This document shows, piece by piece, positions 12,419 to 23,450 of a DNA stretch of 64,000 nucleotides. The notes beneath the pieces are model-generated. The model worked only from the letters and a program-made list of their open reading frames with translations. It was not told the origin of the DNA and ran no database searches. The first letter of the stretch is position 1; every line of letters starts with the position of its first letter. The DNA lies in NCBI GenBank assembly GCA_017654935.2, contig CM065680.1:37993100-38057099 (forward strand), in the 5' to 3' direction. This DNA comes from Phymorhynchus buccinoides. Taxonomy: Eukaryota > Mollusca > Gastropoda > Neogastropoda > Raphitomidae. Position numbers and translations under genes: made by a program.

Positions 12419-12563
12419 GTCGCTGCATGCACACACCCTCCACCTTGGCGGCTGGGGCCTCAGCAGCAATCGTACCCCACAGGCCAGGAAAAAAGGTTTC
12501 CACTAGCGGTGCTTTGGAAACCGTGTCACTGTTGTGAGGAGAGGACAGCAGGGGAGTACAAGC
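12419..12563 (+). pseudogene. damaged copy of TRPM-like exon 5
   Basis: Corresponds to the intact exon at 22694-22565. The shared words CCTCCACCTTGGCGGCTGGGG and GAGGAGAGGACAGCAGGGGA are present, but extra and missing bases break the frame. The damage lies next to the gap, which suggests unpolished contig-end sequence rather than a biological pseudogene. Confidence 0.6.
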
Positions 12564-12908
12564 GGGTGCCTGGTGTGTTCCCGCTTATTCTTTGTTTCAT
12601 GTCAAGCCAGCATGCACACCCGCATGTATGTACACCACATGCACGCTGACAAACACACACACACACACATACAAATTGCAAAAAATGCAGGAAAAGAGAT
12701 GGGGATAGGTAGCTGCACTAGCCGAGACACACTCTCCAGTTTGGTAGCACATATTACACAAGTGTGCGTTGTTGGAGAAATTCGTTCTTCCTTCCAGTGA
12801 CTGACGCTCTATATTTAAGAATTGAACCTAATCTTGTGTCAGCATGGCTATGATTGTGCGAGAATGAAAAAAAAAAGTTTGATTCTAAATTTGTCTTTTT
12901 CTTTCCAG

Positions 12909-15526
12909 TTTGTACGTTTGGCTGTCAACACACCGAAAGATCTCATTGAAGACTTGCTGAAAACCAAGTTTGAGGTATCGAAAAGCTCCAGTTACCCGAT
13001 TCGAATTCACTGCATCGACTATGACAGGTGGCCTTCCAGCATGAATCCTCCATTGCCGATCAACAAAGACGATTTAGAAGGAATCAGCATAAAACTGCAG
13101 AGGGATCTGTGCTCAATGTGCAGAAAAACAGGTACAGGGTAAATGCATGTATGGTTTGTTTTAGTCCTTTCATTGCCGAGGGGGTCGCATTTTAGCACCA
13201 CAGTGTTTTAGCACCTATGTCACTAAAAGGCATCATAATTATTGGGGTCTATTATCCAAAGACCATATTGTCTTAGTTTTTGGGAAGTAAGGGTAGAACC
13301 TTATTTTATATATGTCACAGAAGAATCCCCCAATACTGCAGATGGATTTTTTTGTTCTCTACCCAGGTAAATTTAATGGAATTTTTTGGCTGAGATATGG
13401 CTGGCGGTGACAGGGTTAATACTAGACAAGAATATCATCAGCATTATCATCATTGTTATCATCCTCCTTATTTTTGTCGTCCATCTTCTCTTCCTCCTCC
13501 TCATTTGTGTCATATAGTAAGGGGCTAAATCAGTAAATGCATGGGGGAAAGAAATGGACTGGCAGTGATAAAGAATTTCGAAGATTGTGCTTAGTGTTTA
13601 TAATGTTCTATTGTCCTCGCAGGTAGTTTTCTTCTTCTGCGTTCCTAGGCCATAAGGCTACAATGGGTACATTATGTGTCTGTTTTCCAGTTTTCACTGG
13701 TGTTCTCTCTGCATTCAGCCGACACTTTCCAATTTTGGAGGAGGTCCTCACAGTGAGCCAATGCACCAGATGTAAAAAAATCAAAGAAATAAAGACCAAT
13801 TTTTATCCTGCCCATGCAAATGTTTTTTGGCAGCTTCTAGTTCTACCAATGTACTGTGTCTATTTCTTGACCACTTTCAGCGGGCGTTCTTCTGACATGG
13901 AGCGGACTTGAAAAGAGCAACATCGTGCATCAAGCTCTGTTTGGGATCATGGAGGATTCCCGCCGCACTAAGAGGCACTACTACAATATGGCTGCCATCG
14001 CCACCCCTCCCTGGAACGCCCTGGACCCGGATGTACGAGAGAAGATACGTCAAGCTAAAGTGAGTTGGTTCACTTCTTTTTGCAAGGCATTAGATTTAAT
14101 CGTCAAAAAAACTTATCCGGATAAAATGTTTACCAGTCTTTCTGGATCGAGATCTATTATAAGAAAAAAACTTGCCAAGCAAAAGTGAGTTGAATGCACC
14201 TTTTCATGTAATGCTTTAGCATTGGTTGTCAAATAAAAAAAAAAAAAAAACGTCTGAAGAACGATATTTTGCTCCTTTGTTACTGGCTCAAGTGCTGCAG
14301 CCATAGGGATTGGTTGGCCTTTGGGGGAAACTTCCTCAACATCAGCTGTGTTCTCAAATCCCTTTGGCCGAGAGAGTGTGGATATACCCTGGGAAAAGCG
14401 TTTTCCACTATCAACAAATTTTAGCTCTGCTCGCTGGAATAGCAGCTGCCCTCTCTTCTTATGTGGTTGTCATTGTCGGAAACGACAGACAGGCATACAC
14501 ACTCCTTTGGTCAGGATGTAAAAAAGCTTTATCAAGCTTATTCTTCTATCGTCAATAAAGATAATTTTGACTTGACTTGTCAAGGGTTTTGCACATCAAC
14601 ATAAGCCAAGGAGACCTTTTATTTTCATGTCCCATCTTCAGGGCTGTACAGTAGCATCACTCTCACGCCAAGGAGAGGAGGGTGCATTCCGAGTCCCAAC
14701 TCTCAGCCGCACTCCCAGTTGTTCAGGTCGTAGAATCCGAGACCAGCAGTCCAAGGGGAGAAAATCTGTGTTAGCTCATGGTATCAAGTCAATGAGACCT
14801 TGTTGTACTGTGGGCCTGATTTTCAAAAAGGGAATGTCTATCAAAGCGAGCTACTTTGTTGAGTAATGTTGTAAAAAGTACATTATTCCTTGCTGCCTTC
14901 ATATCTACCATATTTTTCAAACCATAAGGTGCACCTGATTCATTATAAGGCGCAACCCCAAAATGTTACACAAAATTCAGATCTTGTTAAATTCCTATTT
15001 TCCTACTGTATTAATCCTATTATAAGGCGCAAGGGTCTCAGTCTGAGAAACCCCTAATTTCATTGCCTTATAGTCCGAAAAATATGGTTGTATGTAAAGA
15101 AAATGGAGACCAAAAAATAACTTTAACTCTTAGCATCCTATAAGGTTTTCTGCTCTTCAGTCCCTGTATCCTGTAATGATTTTCAGTTTTAGACAGATTT
15201 TGGGTTAGTCTACTTAAAAAAATCACCATAAATTCATTTATGGGCTAAGTGACTTCTAACTTTGGGAGGCATTGGCAATATGATTGGTGTACGCATTCTC
15301 CAATTTTTTCAGGGGGAAAACATTCACCTGAACAGCGATATGGACTTAGATGACTTTGTGCCTGAAGTGCGTTCCTCCATTGGTCCTGAGATTTCGCAGT
15401 ACGCCACTCACTTCTTGTTTCTGGACGACGACACAGCTGTACCGGGCCATGCTGTTCTTGAGTCGGATTTGGAAAAAACAAACTTCCGCCATTTCCACCG
15501 AGATATGATTGAGGCCATAGAAAATT
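12909..15526 (+). CDS. fold-back copy of TRPM-like exons 6-8
   Basis: Exons at 12909-13131, 13881-14059 and 15313-15526 encode the same protein segments as the minus-strand exons at 22240-22018, 21292-21114 and 19899-19686. Acceptors (TTTCCAG, TTTCAG, TTTTCAG) and donors (GTACAG, GTGAGT, GTGAGT) are kept. Reading frames are intact, with phases 1, 0 and 1 at the ends. If the inverted repeat is an assembly product this is the other haplotype of one gene. If real, it is a partial second gene lacking exons 1-4 in this contig. The product is the SLOG/LSDAT-type N-terminal region described at exon 6. Confidence 0.7.
13161..13419. mobile_element. piggyBac-type MITE (TTAA, CCCTTTCACCGCCA family)
   Basis: A degenerate member in the intron after TRPM-like exon 6. 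The right end reads ..GGCTGGCGGTGACAGGGTTAA; the left end is eroded (TTAGTCCTTTCATTGCC). A TTAA edge plus a CCC-starting inverted end is characteristic of piggyBac-like elements. The interior matches the clean copy at 60957-61202. Confidence 0.75.
14137..14184 (+). other. candidate 48-nt cassette micro-exon (fold-back copy)
   Basis: A TTTACCAG acceptor and an AAA|GTGAGT donor flank 16 open codons (SFWIEIYYKKKTCQAK) with phase 0 on both sides, so inclusion between exons 7 and 8 keeps frame. The donor side is a partial tandem duplicate of the exon 7 donor region (14054-14107 versus 14178-14231). The same structure is at 21036-20989. No expression evidence. Confidence 0.35.
14290..14575. repeat. 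dispersed repeat with AATAAA tail
   Basis: Shares 'tcaaatccctttggccgagagag', 'tttccactatcaacaaat' and 'ggaatagcagctgcc' with a segment at about 31150-31310, and with inverse copies near 20600-20880 and 54060-54210. It ends GTCAATAAAGATAATTTTGAC. Likely the 3' end of a retroelement; the family is not recognised. Confidence 0.6.
14906..15088. mobile_element. MITE, TACCATATTTTTC..TATAAGGCGC family
   Basis: The left end TACCATATTTTTCAAACCAT and the right end ..TATAGTCCGAAAAATATGG are inverse, with 'cttataaggcgca' motifs inside. This terminus type (ATTTTTCGGACTATAAG) is widespread in animal genomes and belongs to pogo/mariner-like elements. The inverse-arm copy is at 20122-20301 and a solo fragment at 23354-23450. 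Confidence 0.7.
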
Positions 15527-15643
15527 GTGAGTGATGATTTGTTCAGTCATGTCTTTGTGGTTGAACCGTCAAAAGTCTTTAATTCATAGAAAGAGTGAAT
15601 AATTGGGTACATTTTTGTTCTACAGTTTACTTCCCTTTACATA

Positions 15644-15828
15644 TACAGTGTAACTTATGGCTTATAAGACCTTCAAAAATCCTCCAAAATGAGGTTCTTA
15701 TAAGGGAGGGGTCTTGTAAGGGAGGTAATTTTTAATAATTACAGAGAAGGGCGATGTTCTCAAGGAAGTAGGTCTTATGTGGGAGGGCGTTCTATAATGG
15801 GAGGTCTTAATAGGGAGGTTTCACTGTA
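15644..15828. mobile_element. MITE, TACAGTGGAACCTCCC family
   Basis: A 185-bp element with TACAGTG at the left and ..GGGAGGTTTCACTGTA at the right, with 'cttataagggagg' motifs inside. It lies in the intron after TRPM-like exon 8. Confidence 0.75.
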
Positions 15829-15947
15829 CTGTGGTTTTCTGTAGTTTTCACTGGTTGAGCTTAATTATGACTTTGACAGTTTGAGATGGCTGTGGTGACT
15901 TGAAAAATAGGACCTGTTCCATATTGCAATTTGAAACATCAGTGTTA

Positions 15948-16198
15948 TTAACCCTTTCACCGCCAAAGCCACATTTTTTGAAAAAAAAAAAATTATGCAA
16001 TAAACTTCCATTGTATTTTGTCTGAAATATGGTGGATTCTTCTTACTACATGCTTAAAAAAAGGACTAAATCCTTAACTCCCCAAATCAAGAACACAAAT
16101 ATTATTGGATAACAGACCCTGATATCAAGAGTTTTTACTGAAATGGTTGTTAAATCATTGTTGTGCAAAAAATGCGACATCAGCGGTGAAAGGGTTAA
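15948..16198. mobile_element. piggyBac-type MITE (TTAA family)
   Basis: Clean ends: TTAACCCTTTCACCGCCA at the left and its inverse ..AGCGGTGAAAGGGTTAA at the right, 251 bp. The inverse-arm partner is 19038-19276. Confidence 0.85.
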
Positions 16199-17166
16199 TC
16201 TACCTGTCCTGCAAGTTAAGCTTTACGTCCTCCCGCTCTTTAAAAGACCATATGGGACATTTCGATACCTTTCAGTCTTAGTTTCATAAATGCACCATCC
16301 TGAAATCTTCCACCCCCCTACCACCCCATGTTCATACATGATTCTCCAAAACTTTACCTATGTACTCTCATCAGCATGCCACGTACGCACCACACATGTA
16401 CACACCCTACAACCTGCTGAAGATCATGGCATGAAAATCAAATTCTTTTTTGTTTACTTGAAGCGCTCTTGAGGTAAGTTTATTCCAGTTGATCAGACTT
16501 TTTCAGCTTTTGTTTGTTGATCATTATTGAGTAAAAAGCAACAACCCAGCATGGTTTTTTTCTTGGTTTTATTTTGCAAATTGAGTTTTGTGGTTCTTAC
16601 AATTGTGTTATGTTTTGTTTCAAATCAATCACCATTTGATTTTCAATTGACTCTTTAATTCTGTATTAAATGGATTTTTTTGTTTTTTAAATTTTTGATT
16701 AAGTGATATATTACAGTATGTGCGTGCAGTCCTTTAAGCAAAAGCACCTTGGCTTAAGGCTGTCAGACCAATTGACCTAGGTACCTAGAACACCGAAGGC
16801 TACATCACGTATGTTGTTTTGTTCTGCATAGCTATGCGGGGATTGTTTTTTAGCCATGGCAAGCTCCTAGCATAAAATAATCAGTGTCCATGAAATCCTC
16901 CGAAAAGACGTAGTGTTGGGCCTTTCCACTCCGCGGTAATCAAAACGGTAACATCCATAGCTGATGCACTTGTGCTATAGTGTTCAAGTGCTTCTGCTGT
17001 TGGGTTATGATCCCTGGAGGTTTTTTTTTAGCCAGGGTAAGCCAACAACGAATATGTGTCGGCTAAGGTTGAGTCTTGATGTCACTGACAATTGGCAAAA
17101 TGATCTGATAAGATGATGGCTGTTTTGTAAAAAATCGAACATCAGCTGCTTAAATAAGCCCAAAAT

Positions 17167-17168
<2 letters not shown>

Positions 17169-17205
<37 letters not shown>
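17169..17205. repeat. (TG)n microsatellite near the fold point of inverted repeat 1
   Basis: Pure TG run; its inverse partner, (CA)n, is at 18052-18091. Both lie within about 400 bp of the loop. Confidence 0.9.
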
Positions 17206-17208
<3 letters not shown>

Positions 17209-17330
17209 GTTTTGTGTCGATGTGTGTGATTTTGGAATATTCTATGCAGTGATTTACTCAACAGAAAGTACCTTACCTTAACCCCGTATCACTGCCTGCC
17301 CATGTGTATACCCCCAGGTGTGTAATTTCC

Positions 17331-17934
17331 GATTGGTTCCCCCCCCAACTTTTGACTTCAACAGTTATGAGACCCCCTGGCCCACTGAAACACGGAAATC
17401 CCCCCCCGTTTTTTGGCCCCCCCCTTCTCCTCTTCTCACTGATTTGACGCCAAGATTGATGTGTGGTGGGGTTTTTTATGGCATATTAGGCAACAATAGC
17501 AAAATCCTTAAGAATGCCACTTATAAACGACACCATCAAAATGCACTAATATCAATAAATTAAGTTACTTAAAGCTTCAACCGATCAAGCTTCAAAAACA
17601 CATCCCTGAGACAAAACTTAGATTCTGCATTCCAACTCAAGGTGCATTGCATAACATCAACAAAAAAGAAACATTTTAAGTGTTTGGGGCAACTGCTAAA
17701 ACATTGATCACAATCATATTTGTTAAAGTTTACAGAAAATCAAATTTGAAAAAAAAGTCAACTAGCCTTAACCCCTTCACTGCCGGAGGAAAATTTATCG
17801 ATTTTCTTGTAACATTTAAAGAGACCTGTTAGACTCAGTCTGAGAAAATGGTCTACAGATATATCTTTCCTGACTTGTCTAAACCAAAAACCAAAAAACT
17901 ATGACACCAATAGTTATGGCATCATCAATAACAT
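17331..17934. other. loop of inverted repeat 1
   Basis: About 600 bp not shared by the two arms. The left part has several C-runs (17340-17430) and looks error-rich. The right part holds most of a TTAA MITE. No gene. Confidence 0.7.
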
Positions 17935-17978
17935 CAAACACCCCGTACTATACACAGGGCAGGCAGTGAAGGGGTTAA
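17768..17978. mobile_element. piggyBac-type MITE at the fold point
   Basis: TTAACCCCTTCACTGCC at the left and GGCAGTGAAGGGGTTAA at the right are exact inverses, 211 bp. The left arm also shows the start of this element's right end near 17278, so homology between the arms ends inside the element. Confidence 0.8.
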
Positions 17979-18047
17979 GGTAAGGTACTTTCTGTTGAGT
18001 AAATCACTGCATAGAATATTCCAAAATCACACACATAGACACAAAAC

Positions 18048-18093
<46 letters not shown>

Positions 18094-19037
18094 ATTTTGG
18101 GCTTATTTAAGCAGCTGATGTTCGATTTTTTACAAAACAGCCATCATCTTATCAATCATTTTGCCAATTGTCAGTGACATCAAGACTCAACCTTAGCCGA
18201 CACATATTGTTGTTGGCTTACCCTGGCTAAAAGACTCCAGGGACCATACCAACAGCAGAAGCACTTGAACACTATAGCACAAGTGCATCAGCTATGGATG
18301 TTACCGTTTTTGATTACCCTGCTGAGTGGGAAGCCACACTACGTCTTCGGGGGATTTTGGAGATTGTTATGTTATGCTAGGAGCTTGCCATGGCTGAAGA
18401 CAATCCCAGCATAACTATGCATAGCATAACATTTTGATGTAGCCTTGGTGTTCTAGCCTAGGTCAATTGGTCTGACAGCCTTAAGCCAAGGTGCTTTTGC
18501 TTAAAGGACTGCACGCACATACTGTAATATATCACTTAATCAAAAATTTAAAAAACAAAAAAATCCATTTAATACAGAATTAAAGAGTCAATTGAAAATC
18601 AAATGGTGATTGATTTGAAACAAAACATAACACAATTGTAAGAACCACAAAACTCAATTTGCAAAATAAAACCAAGAAAAAAACCATGCTGGGTTGTTGC
18701 TTTTTACTCAATAATGATCAACAAACAAAAGCTGAAAAAGTCTGATCAACTGGAATAAACTTACCTCAAGAGCGCTTCAAGTAAACAAAAAAGAATTTGA
18801 TTTTCATGCCATGATCTTCAGCAGGTTGTAGGGTGTGTACATGTGTGGTGCGTACGTGGCATGCTGATGAGAGTACATAGGTAAAGTTTTGGAGAATCAT
18901 GTATGAACATGGGGTGGTAGGGGGGTGGAAGATTTCAGGATGGTGCATTTATGAAACTAAGACTGAAAGGTATCGAAATGTCCCATATGGTCTTTTAAAG
19001 AGCGGGAGGACGTAAAGCTTAACTTGCAGGTATCGGA

Positions 19038-19276
19038 TTAAACCTCTCACCGCCAACGTCGCATTTTTGCACCACATTGATTGAACACCCATGTCAGTAA
19101 AAACCTCGATTTCAGGGTCTGTTATCCAATAATATTTGTGTTCTTGATTTGGGGAGTTAAGGATTAGGCCTTTTTTTAAGCATGTAGTAAAGGAATCCCC
19201 AATATTTCAGACAAAATACAATGGAAGTTTATTGGATAATTTTGGAAAAAAATATGGCTGGCGGTGAAAGGGTTAA
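19038..19276. mobile_element. piggyBac-type MITE (right-arm copy)
   Basis: Inverse partner of 15948-16198. The right end is ..GGCGGTGAAAGGGTTAA. The left end has mutated to TTAAACCTCTCACCGCC. Confidence 0.8.
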
Positions 19277-19390
19277 TAACACTGATGTTTCAAATTGCAA
19301 TATGGAACAGGTCCTATTTTTCAAGTCACCACAGCCATCTCAAACTGTCAAAGTCATAATTAAGCTAACCAGACATAACACTGAAACCAA

Positions 19391-19569
19391 ATAGTGGAAC
19401 CTCCCTATTAAGACCTCCCATTATAAGACTCCCTCCCACATAAGACCTACTTCTGTGAGACATTGCCCTTCTTTGTAAGTATTAAAATTACCTCCCTTTA
19501 AGACCCCTCCCTTATAAGACCTCATTTTGGATTATTTTTGAGGTCTAATAAGCCATAAGTTCCACTGTA
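19391..19569. mobile_element. MITE, TACAGTGGAACCTCCC family (right-arm copy)
   Basis: Inverse partner of 15644-15828, running from ATAGTGGAACCTCCC to GTTCCACTGTA. Confidence 0.75.
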
Positions 19570-19685
19570 TATGTAAAAGGAGTAAACTGTAGAACAAAAA
19601 TGTACCCAATTATTCACTCTTTCTATGAATTAAAGACTTTTGACGGTTCAACCACAAAGACATGACTGAACAAATCATCACTCAC

Positions 19686-19899
19686 AATTTTCTATGGCCT
19701 CAATCATATCTCGGTGGAAATGGCGGAAGTTTGTTTTTTCCAAATCCGACTCAAGAACAGCATGGCCCGGTACAGCTGTGTCGTCGTCCAGAAACAAGAA
19801 GTGAGTGGCGTACTGCGAAATCTCAGGACCAATGGAGGAACGCACTTCAGGCACAAAGTCATCTAAGTCCATATCGCTGTTCAGGTGAATGTTTTCCCC
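19686..19899 (-). CDS. TRPM-like channel, exon 8
   Basis: Encodes residues 352-422 of the assembled frame. The acceptor is TTTTTTCAG|GGGGAAAAC (19899), the donor AATT|GTGAGT (19686/19685). The block ATHFLFLDDDTAVPGHAVLE and the following DLEK match the H-x-HF-x-L-VDDGT...RxxLEK segment of the TRPM N-terminal homology region (SLOG/LSDAT fold). In this gene the motif reads LDDDT, so the family glycine is replaced by aspartate. The last recognised exon before the fold point; transmembrane, pore and C-terminal exons are not in the window. Confidence 0.75.
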
Positions 19900-20121
19900 C
19901 TGAAAAAATTGGAGAATGCGTACACCAATCATATTGCCAATGCCTCCCAAAGTTAGAAGTCACTTAGCCCATAAATAAATTTAAGGTGATTTTTTAAGTA
20001 GACTAACCCAAAATCTGTCTAAAACTGAAAATCATTACAGGATACAGGGACTGAAGAGCAGAAAACCTTATAGGATGCTAAGAGTTAAAGTTATTTTTTG
20101 GTCTCCATTTTCTTTACATAC

Positions 20122-20301
20122 AACCATATTTTTCGGACTATAAGGCAATGAAATTAGGGGTTTCTCAGACTGAGACCCTTGCGCCTTATAATATGATTAC
20201 TAAAATAGAAAATAAAATTTAAAAATCTGAATTTTGTGTAACATTTTGGGGTTGCGCCTTATAATGAATCAGGTGCACCTTATGGTTTGAAAAATATGGT
20301 A
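20122..20301. mobile_element. MITE, TACCATATTTTTC family (right-arm copy)
   Basis: Inverse partner of 14906-15088. Ends ACCATATTTTTCGGACTATA and ..GAAAAATATGGTA are clear. Confidence 0.7.
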
Positions 20302-20988
20302 GATATGAAGGCAGCAAGGAATAATGTACTTTTTACAACACTACTCAACAAAGTAGCTCGCTTTGATAGACATTCCCTTTTTGAAAATCAGGCCCACAGT
20401 ACAACAAGGTCTCATTGACTTGATACCATGAGCTAACACAGATTTTCTCCCCTTGGACTGCTGGTTCGGATTCTACGACCTGACAAACTGGGAGTGCGGC
20501 TGAGAGTTGGGACTCGGAATGAGTGGCGTGAGAGTGATGCTACTGTACAGCCCTGAAGATGGGACATGAAAATAAAAGGTCTCCTTGGCTTATGTTGATG
20601 TGCAAAACCCTTGACAAGTCAAGTCAAAATTATCTTTATTGACGATAAAAGAATAAGCTTGATAAAGCTTTTTTACATCCTGACAAAGGAGTGTGTATGC
20701 CTGTCTGTCGTTTCCGACTATGACAGCCATATAGAAGAGAGGGCAGCTGCTATTCCAGCGAGCAGAGCTAAAATTTGTTGATAGTGGAAAAGCTTTGGCC
20801 AGAGTACATCCCCACTCTCTCCGCCAAAGGGATTTGAGAACAGACGATGTTGGGGAAGTTTCCCCCAAAGGCCAACCAATCCCTATGGCTGCAGCACTTG
20901 AGCCAGTAACAAAGGAGCAAAATATCGTCAGACGATTTATTTGACAACCAATGCTAAAGCATTACATGAAAAGGTGCATTCAACTCAC

Positions 20989-21036
20989 TTTTGCTTGGCA
21001 AGTTTTTTTCTTATAATAGATCTCGATCCAGAAAGA
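20989..21036 (-). other. candidate 48-nt cassette micro-exon
   Basis: Same acceptor, 16 codons and donor as the left-arm copy at 14137-14184. It is phase 0 on both sides, between TRPM-like exons 7 and 8. Confidence 0.35.
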
Positions 21037-21113
21037 CTGGTAAACATTTTATCCGGATAAGTTTTTTTGACGATTAAATCTAATGCCTTGCAAAAAGAAG
21101 TGAACCAACTCAC

Positions 21114-21292
21114 TTTAGCTTGACGTATCTTCTCTCGTACATCCGGGTCCAGGGCGTTCCAGGGAGGGGTGGCGATGGCAGCCATATTGTAGTAGTGCCT
21201 CTTAGTGCGGCGGGAATCCTCCATGATCCCAAACAGAGCTTGATGCACGATGTTGCTCTTTTCAAGTCCGCTCCATGTCAGAAGAACGCCCG
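21114..21292 (-). CDS. TRPM-like channel, exon 7
   Basis: Encodes residues 293-351, after a split Ala codon (G from exon 6 plus CG). AGVLLTWSG lies where TRPM proteins have the GAWILTGG turn of the SLOG fold. VHQALFG corresponds to KHVGDAL and AIATPPWNAL to IGIAPWGVI. The order and spacing support a TRPM N-terminal domain, but the glycine pair of the nucleotide-binding turn is changed to TWSG. The acceptor is CTTTCAG|CG and the donor AAA|GTGAGT. Confidence 0.75.
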
Positions 21293-21741
21293 CTGAAAGT
21301 GGTCAAGAAATAGACACAGTACATTGGTAGAACTAGAAGCTGCCAAAAAACATTTGCATGGGCAGGATAAAAATTGGTCTTTATTTCTTTGATTTTTTTA
21401 CATCTGGTGCATTGGCTCACTGTGAGGACCTCCTCCAAAATTGGAGTGTGTCGGCTGAATGCAGCGAGGACACCAATGAAAATGGACACATACGTACCCA
21501 TTGTGGCCTTATGGCCCGGGAACGCAGAAGAAGAAGAACTGCGAGGACAATAGAACATTATAAACACTAAGCACAATCTTCGAAATTCTTTATCACTGCC
21601 AGTCCATTTCTTTCCCCCATGCATTTACTGATTTAGCCCCTTACTATATGACACAAATGAGGAGGAGGAAGAGAAGATGGACGACAAAAATAAGGAGGAT
21701 GATAACAATGATGATAATGCTGATGATATTCTTGTCTAGTA

Positions 21742-21988
21742 TTAACCCTGTCACCGCCAGCCATATTTCAGCAAACAAATGTCCATTAAATTTACCTGGG
21801 TAGAGAATAAAAAACCATCTGCAGTATTGGGGATTCTTCTGCGACACATATAAAATAAGGTCTATCCTTACTTCCCAAAACTAAGACAACAGGGTCTTTG
21901 GATAATAGACCCCAATTTAATGCCTTTAAGTGACATAGGTGGTAAATGGCTTTGGTGTAAAATGCGACTTTGGCAGTGAAAGGACTAA
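21742..21988. mobile_element. piggyBac-type MITE (right-arm copy)
   Basis: Inverse partner of 13161-13419. The left end TTAACCCTGTCACCGCCA is well kept; the other end has decayed to GGACTAA. Confidence 0.75.
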
Positions 21989-22017
21989 AACAAACCATAC
22001 ATGCATTTACCCTGTAC

Positions 22018-22240
22018 CTGTTTTTCTGCACATTGAGCACAGATCCCTCTGCAGTTTTATGCTGATTCCTTCTAAATCGTCTTTGTTGATCGGCAATGGA
22101 GGATTCATGCTGGAAGGCCACCTGTCATAGTCGATGCAGTGAATTCGAATCGGGTAACTGGAGCTTTTCGATACCTCAAACTTGGTTTTCAGCAAGTCTT
22201 CAATGAGATCTTTCGGTGTGTTGACAGCCAAACGTACAAA
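22018..22240 (-). CDS. TRPM-like channel, exon 6
   Basis: Key exon for the family call. TRPM channels are tetrameric cation channels whose cytosolic N-terminus carries homology regions built on a SLOG (LSDAT) fold; in TRPM2 this region binds ADP-ribose. The exon encodes residues 218-291 and starts FVRLAVNTPKDLIEDLL, matching the KYVRLSYDT-x-P-x-x-LLxLL signature. It goes on to YPIRIHCID where the family has KLVISVHGG. In-frame joins are exact: exon 5 ends phase 0, exon 6 ends phase 1. The flanking sites are TTTCCAG|TTTGTA and ACAG|GTACAG. Loss of the VHGG glycines suggests altered or lost nucleotide binding. It could be a divergent mollusc-type TRPM2-like paralogue; which subfamily is unclear. 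Confidence 0.78.
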
Positions 22241-22564
22241 CTGGAAAGAAAAAGACAAATTTAGGAATCAACTTTTTTTTTTTCATTCTGCACAATCATA
22301 GCCATGGCTTACACACGATTAGGTTCAATTCTTAAATACTAGCAGAGTCCAGTCCACTGGAAGAGAAAGAATTTTCCAACGATATTGTGTAAATATTGTG
22401 CTCCCACCTGGAGAGTGTGTCTCGGCTAGTGCAGCACCATCCCCATCTTTTTTTGCATGCACTTTGTATGTGTGTGTGTGTGTGTGTGTCAGCGTGCATG
22501 TGTGTGTACATACATGCGTGTGTGCATGCGTGTTTGATCATGAACAAAGAATAAGCGGACTCAC

Positions 22565-22694
22565 CCAGGCTGGCTGTACTCCCCTGCTGTCCTCTCCTTC
22601 AAAGTGAAGTTTTCCAAAAGCGGTAGTGGACAACTGGTTGGTGTACTGCTGCTGAGTGCCCCCAGCCGCCAAGTGGAGGTTGTGTGCAGCGCCC
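22565..22694 (-). CDS. TRPM-like channel, exon 5
   Basis: Encodes residues 175-217 after a split Gly codon. AFGKLHFEGEDSRGVQPAW corresponds to the YGVINFQGG...RAKYVRL lead-in of TRPM N-termini. Acceptor GTTGCAG|GGGC; donor CCTGG|GTGAGT, phase 0. The left-arm copy (12419-12563) is frame-broken, this one is intact. Confidence 0.75.
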
Positions 22695-22739
22695 CTGCAA
22701 CACAATCCTCGCAATTGTGGGAAACGGTAAATTACGCTC

Positions 22740-23256
22740 ACAGCTAAGACACTCAGACACTTCTTAAAGTTCCTAAGCGGTCCTTGAAATCTTCGGGTTG
22801 AGAGGGTGTTTAGTTTTGTTGCACCAAGCGTTTGGAATTCTCTCCCTGACCATACCCGTAACCAGTCCACTCTTCCTTCATTCAAGTCCCAACTTCAAAC
22901 CCACTTCTTCAGGAAAGCTTTCTCTCTGTAAAGACTATGATCCTTTCCACACTCTTGTCTTCCAGCTCATATGAGGTTAATGCATACGCGTGTGTGTATG
23001 GGGTGGGGGTGGGGAGTAGGGGGACGATGTGGGGAGGGGGGGGAGGTTGAAGGGAGGTGGGTGTTAGTGTGTTGTGTTATGATTATATGCAATGCATTCT
23101 CTAATGTATTCACTTTCATAGAGATGCATGGTGAGGATATGTGAACCAGTCTGTTATAAATGTTTGTACGAATGGTGAGTGAAAAGCGCATTGAGTTGCT
23201 TAGCAAGATTATGCGCTATATAAGCATTATTAATTACTATTATTATTATTATGCAA
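22740..23256 (+). mobile_element. 3' end of a LINE
   Basis: Encodes VFSFVAPSVWNSLPDH..., then LPSFKSQLQTHFFRKAFSL and a stop at 22929: the same post-RT block as at 6505 but a different subfamily. One frameshift lies near 22800. A CGCTATATAAGCATTATTAA-type 3' end with an ATT tail closes it. Confidence 0.8.
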
Positions 23257-23353
23257 AATCAAGTCATGTTGTTTAAAGCCTGTACCCCTGCAAGACAATC
23301 CTTGGGAGTTGTGGGAAATAAATCATGCTCAAAGAGCTCTAAGATACACCCAG

Positions 23354-23450
23354 TACCGTATTTTATGGACTATAATGCGCTACTTTTTTTCAAAGACTGA
23401 CAGCCCTGCGCCTTATAATGTGACTAGTAAAATAGTAAGAAACTATAAGA
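23354..23450. mobile_element. fragment of the TACCATATTTTTC MITE family
   Basis: Starts TACCGTATTTTATGGACTAT and contains GCGCCTTATAATGTGACTAG; the far end is missing. Confidence 0.55.

Larger units (their letters stand above)
12388..17330. repeat. left arm of inverted repeat 1 (fold-back copy)
   Basis: Inverse copy of 17935-22726, with shared exons, introns, MITEs and microsatellite. The two arms differ by substitutions and small indels. The arm starts at the N gap with visibly damaged exon sequence and ends near 17330 in poly-C-rich text where homology breaks down. Confidence 0.9.
17935..22726. repeat. right arm of inverted repeat 1
   Basis: Inverse copy of 12388-17330. Contains intact minus-strand TRPM-like exons 5-8 and continues without a break into exons 4 to 1 farther right, so this arm is the better candidate for the true locus. 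Confidence 0.9.

Noticed and set aside
11787..12506. Frames of more than 180 codons across the gap
   Set aside because: Consist of N translated as X; the flanks are unrelated contigs.
16290..16472. 60-codon frame conserved in both arms
   Set aside because: Identity between arms reflects the inverted duplication, not selection; no homology and no splice sites.
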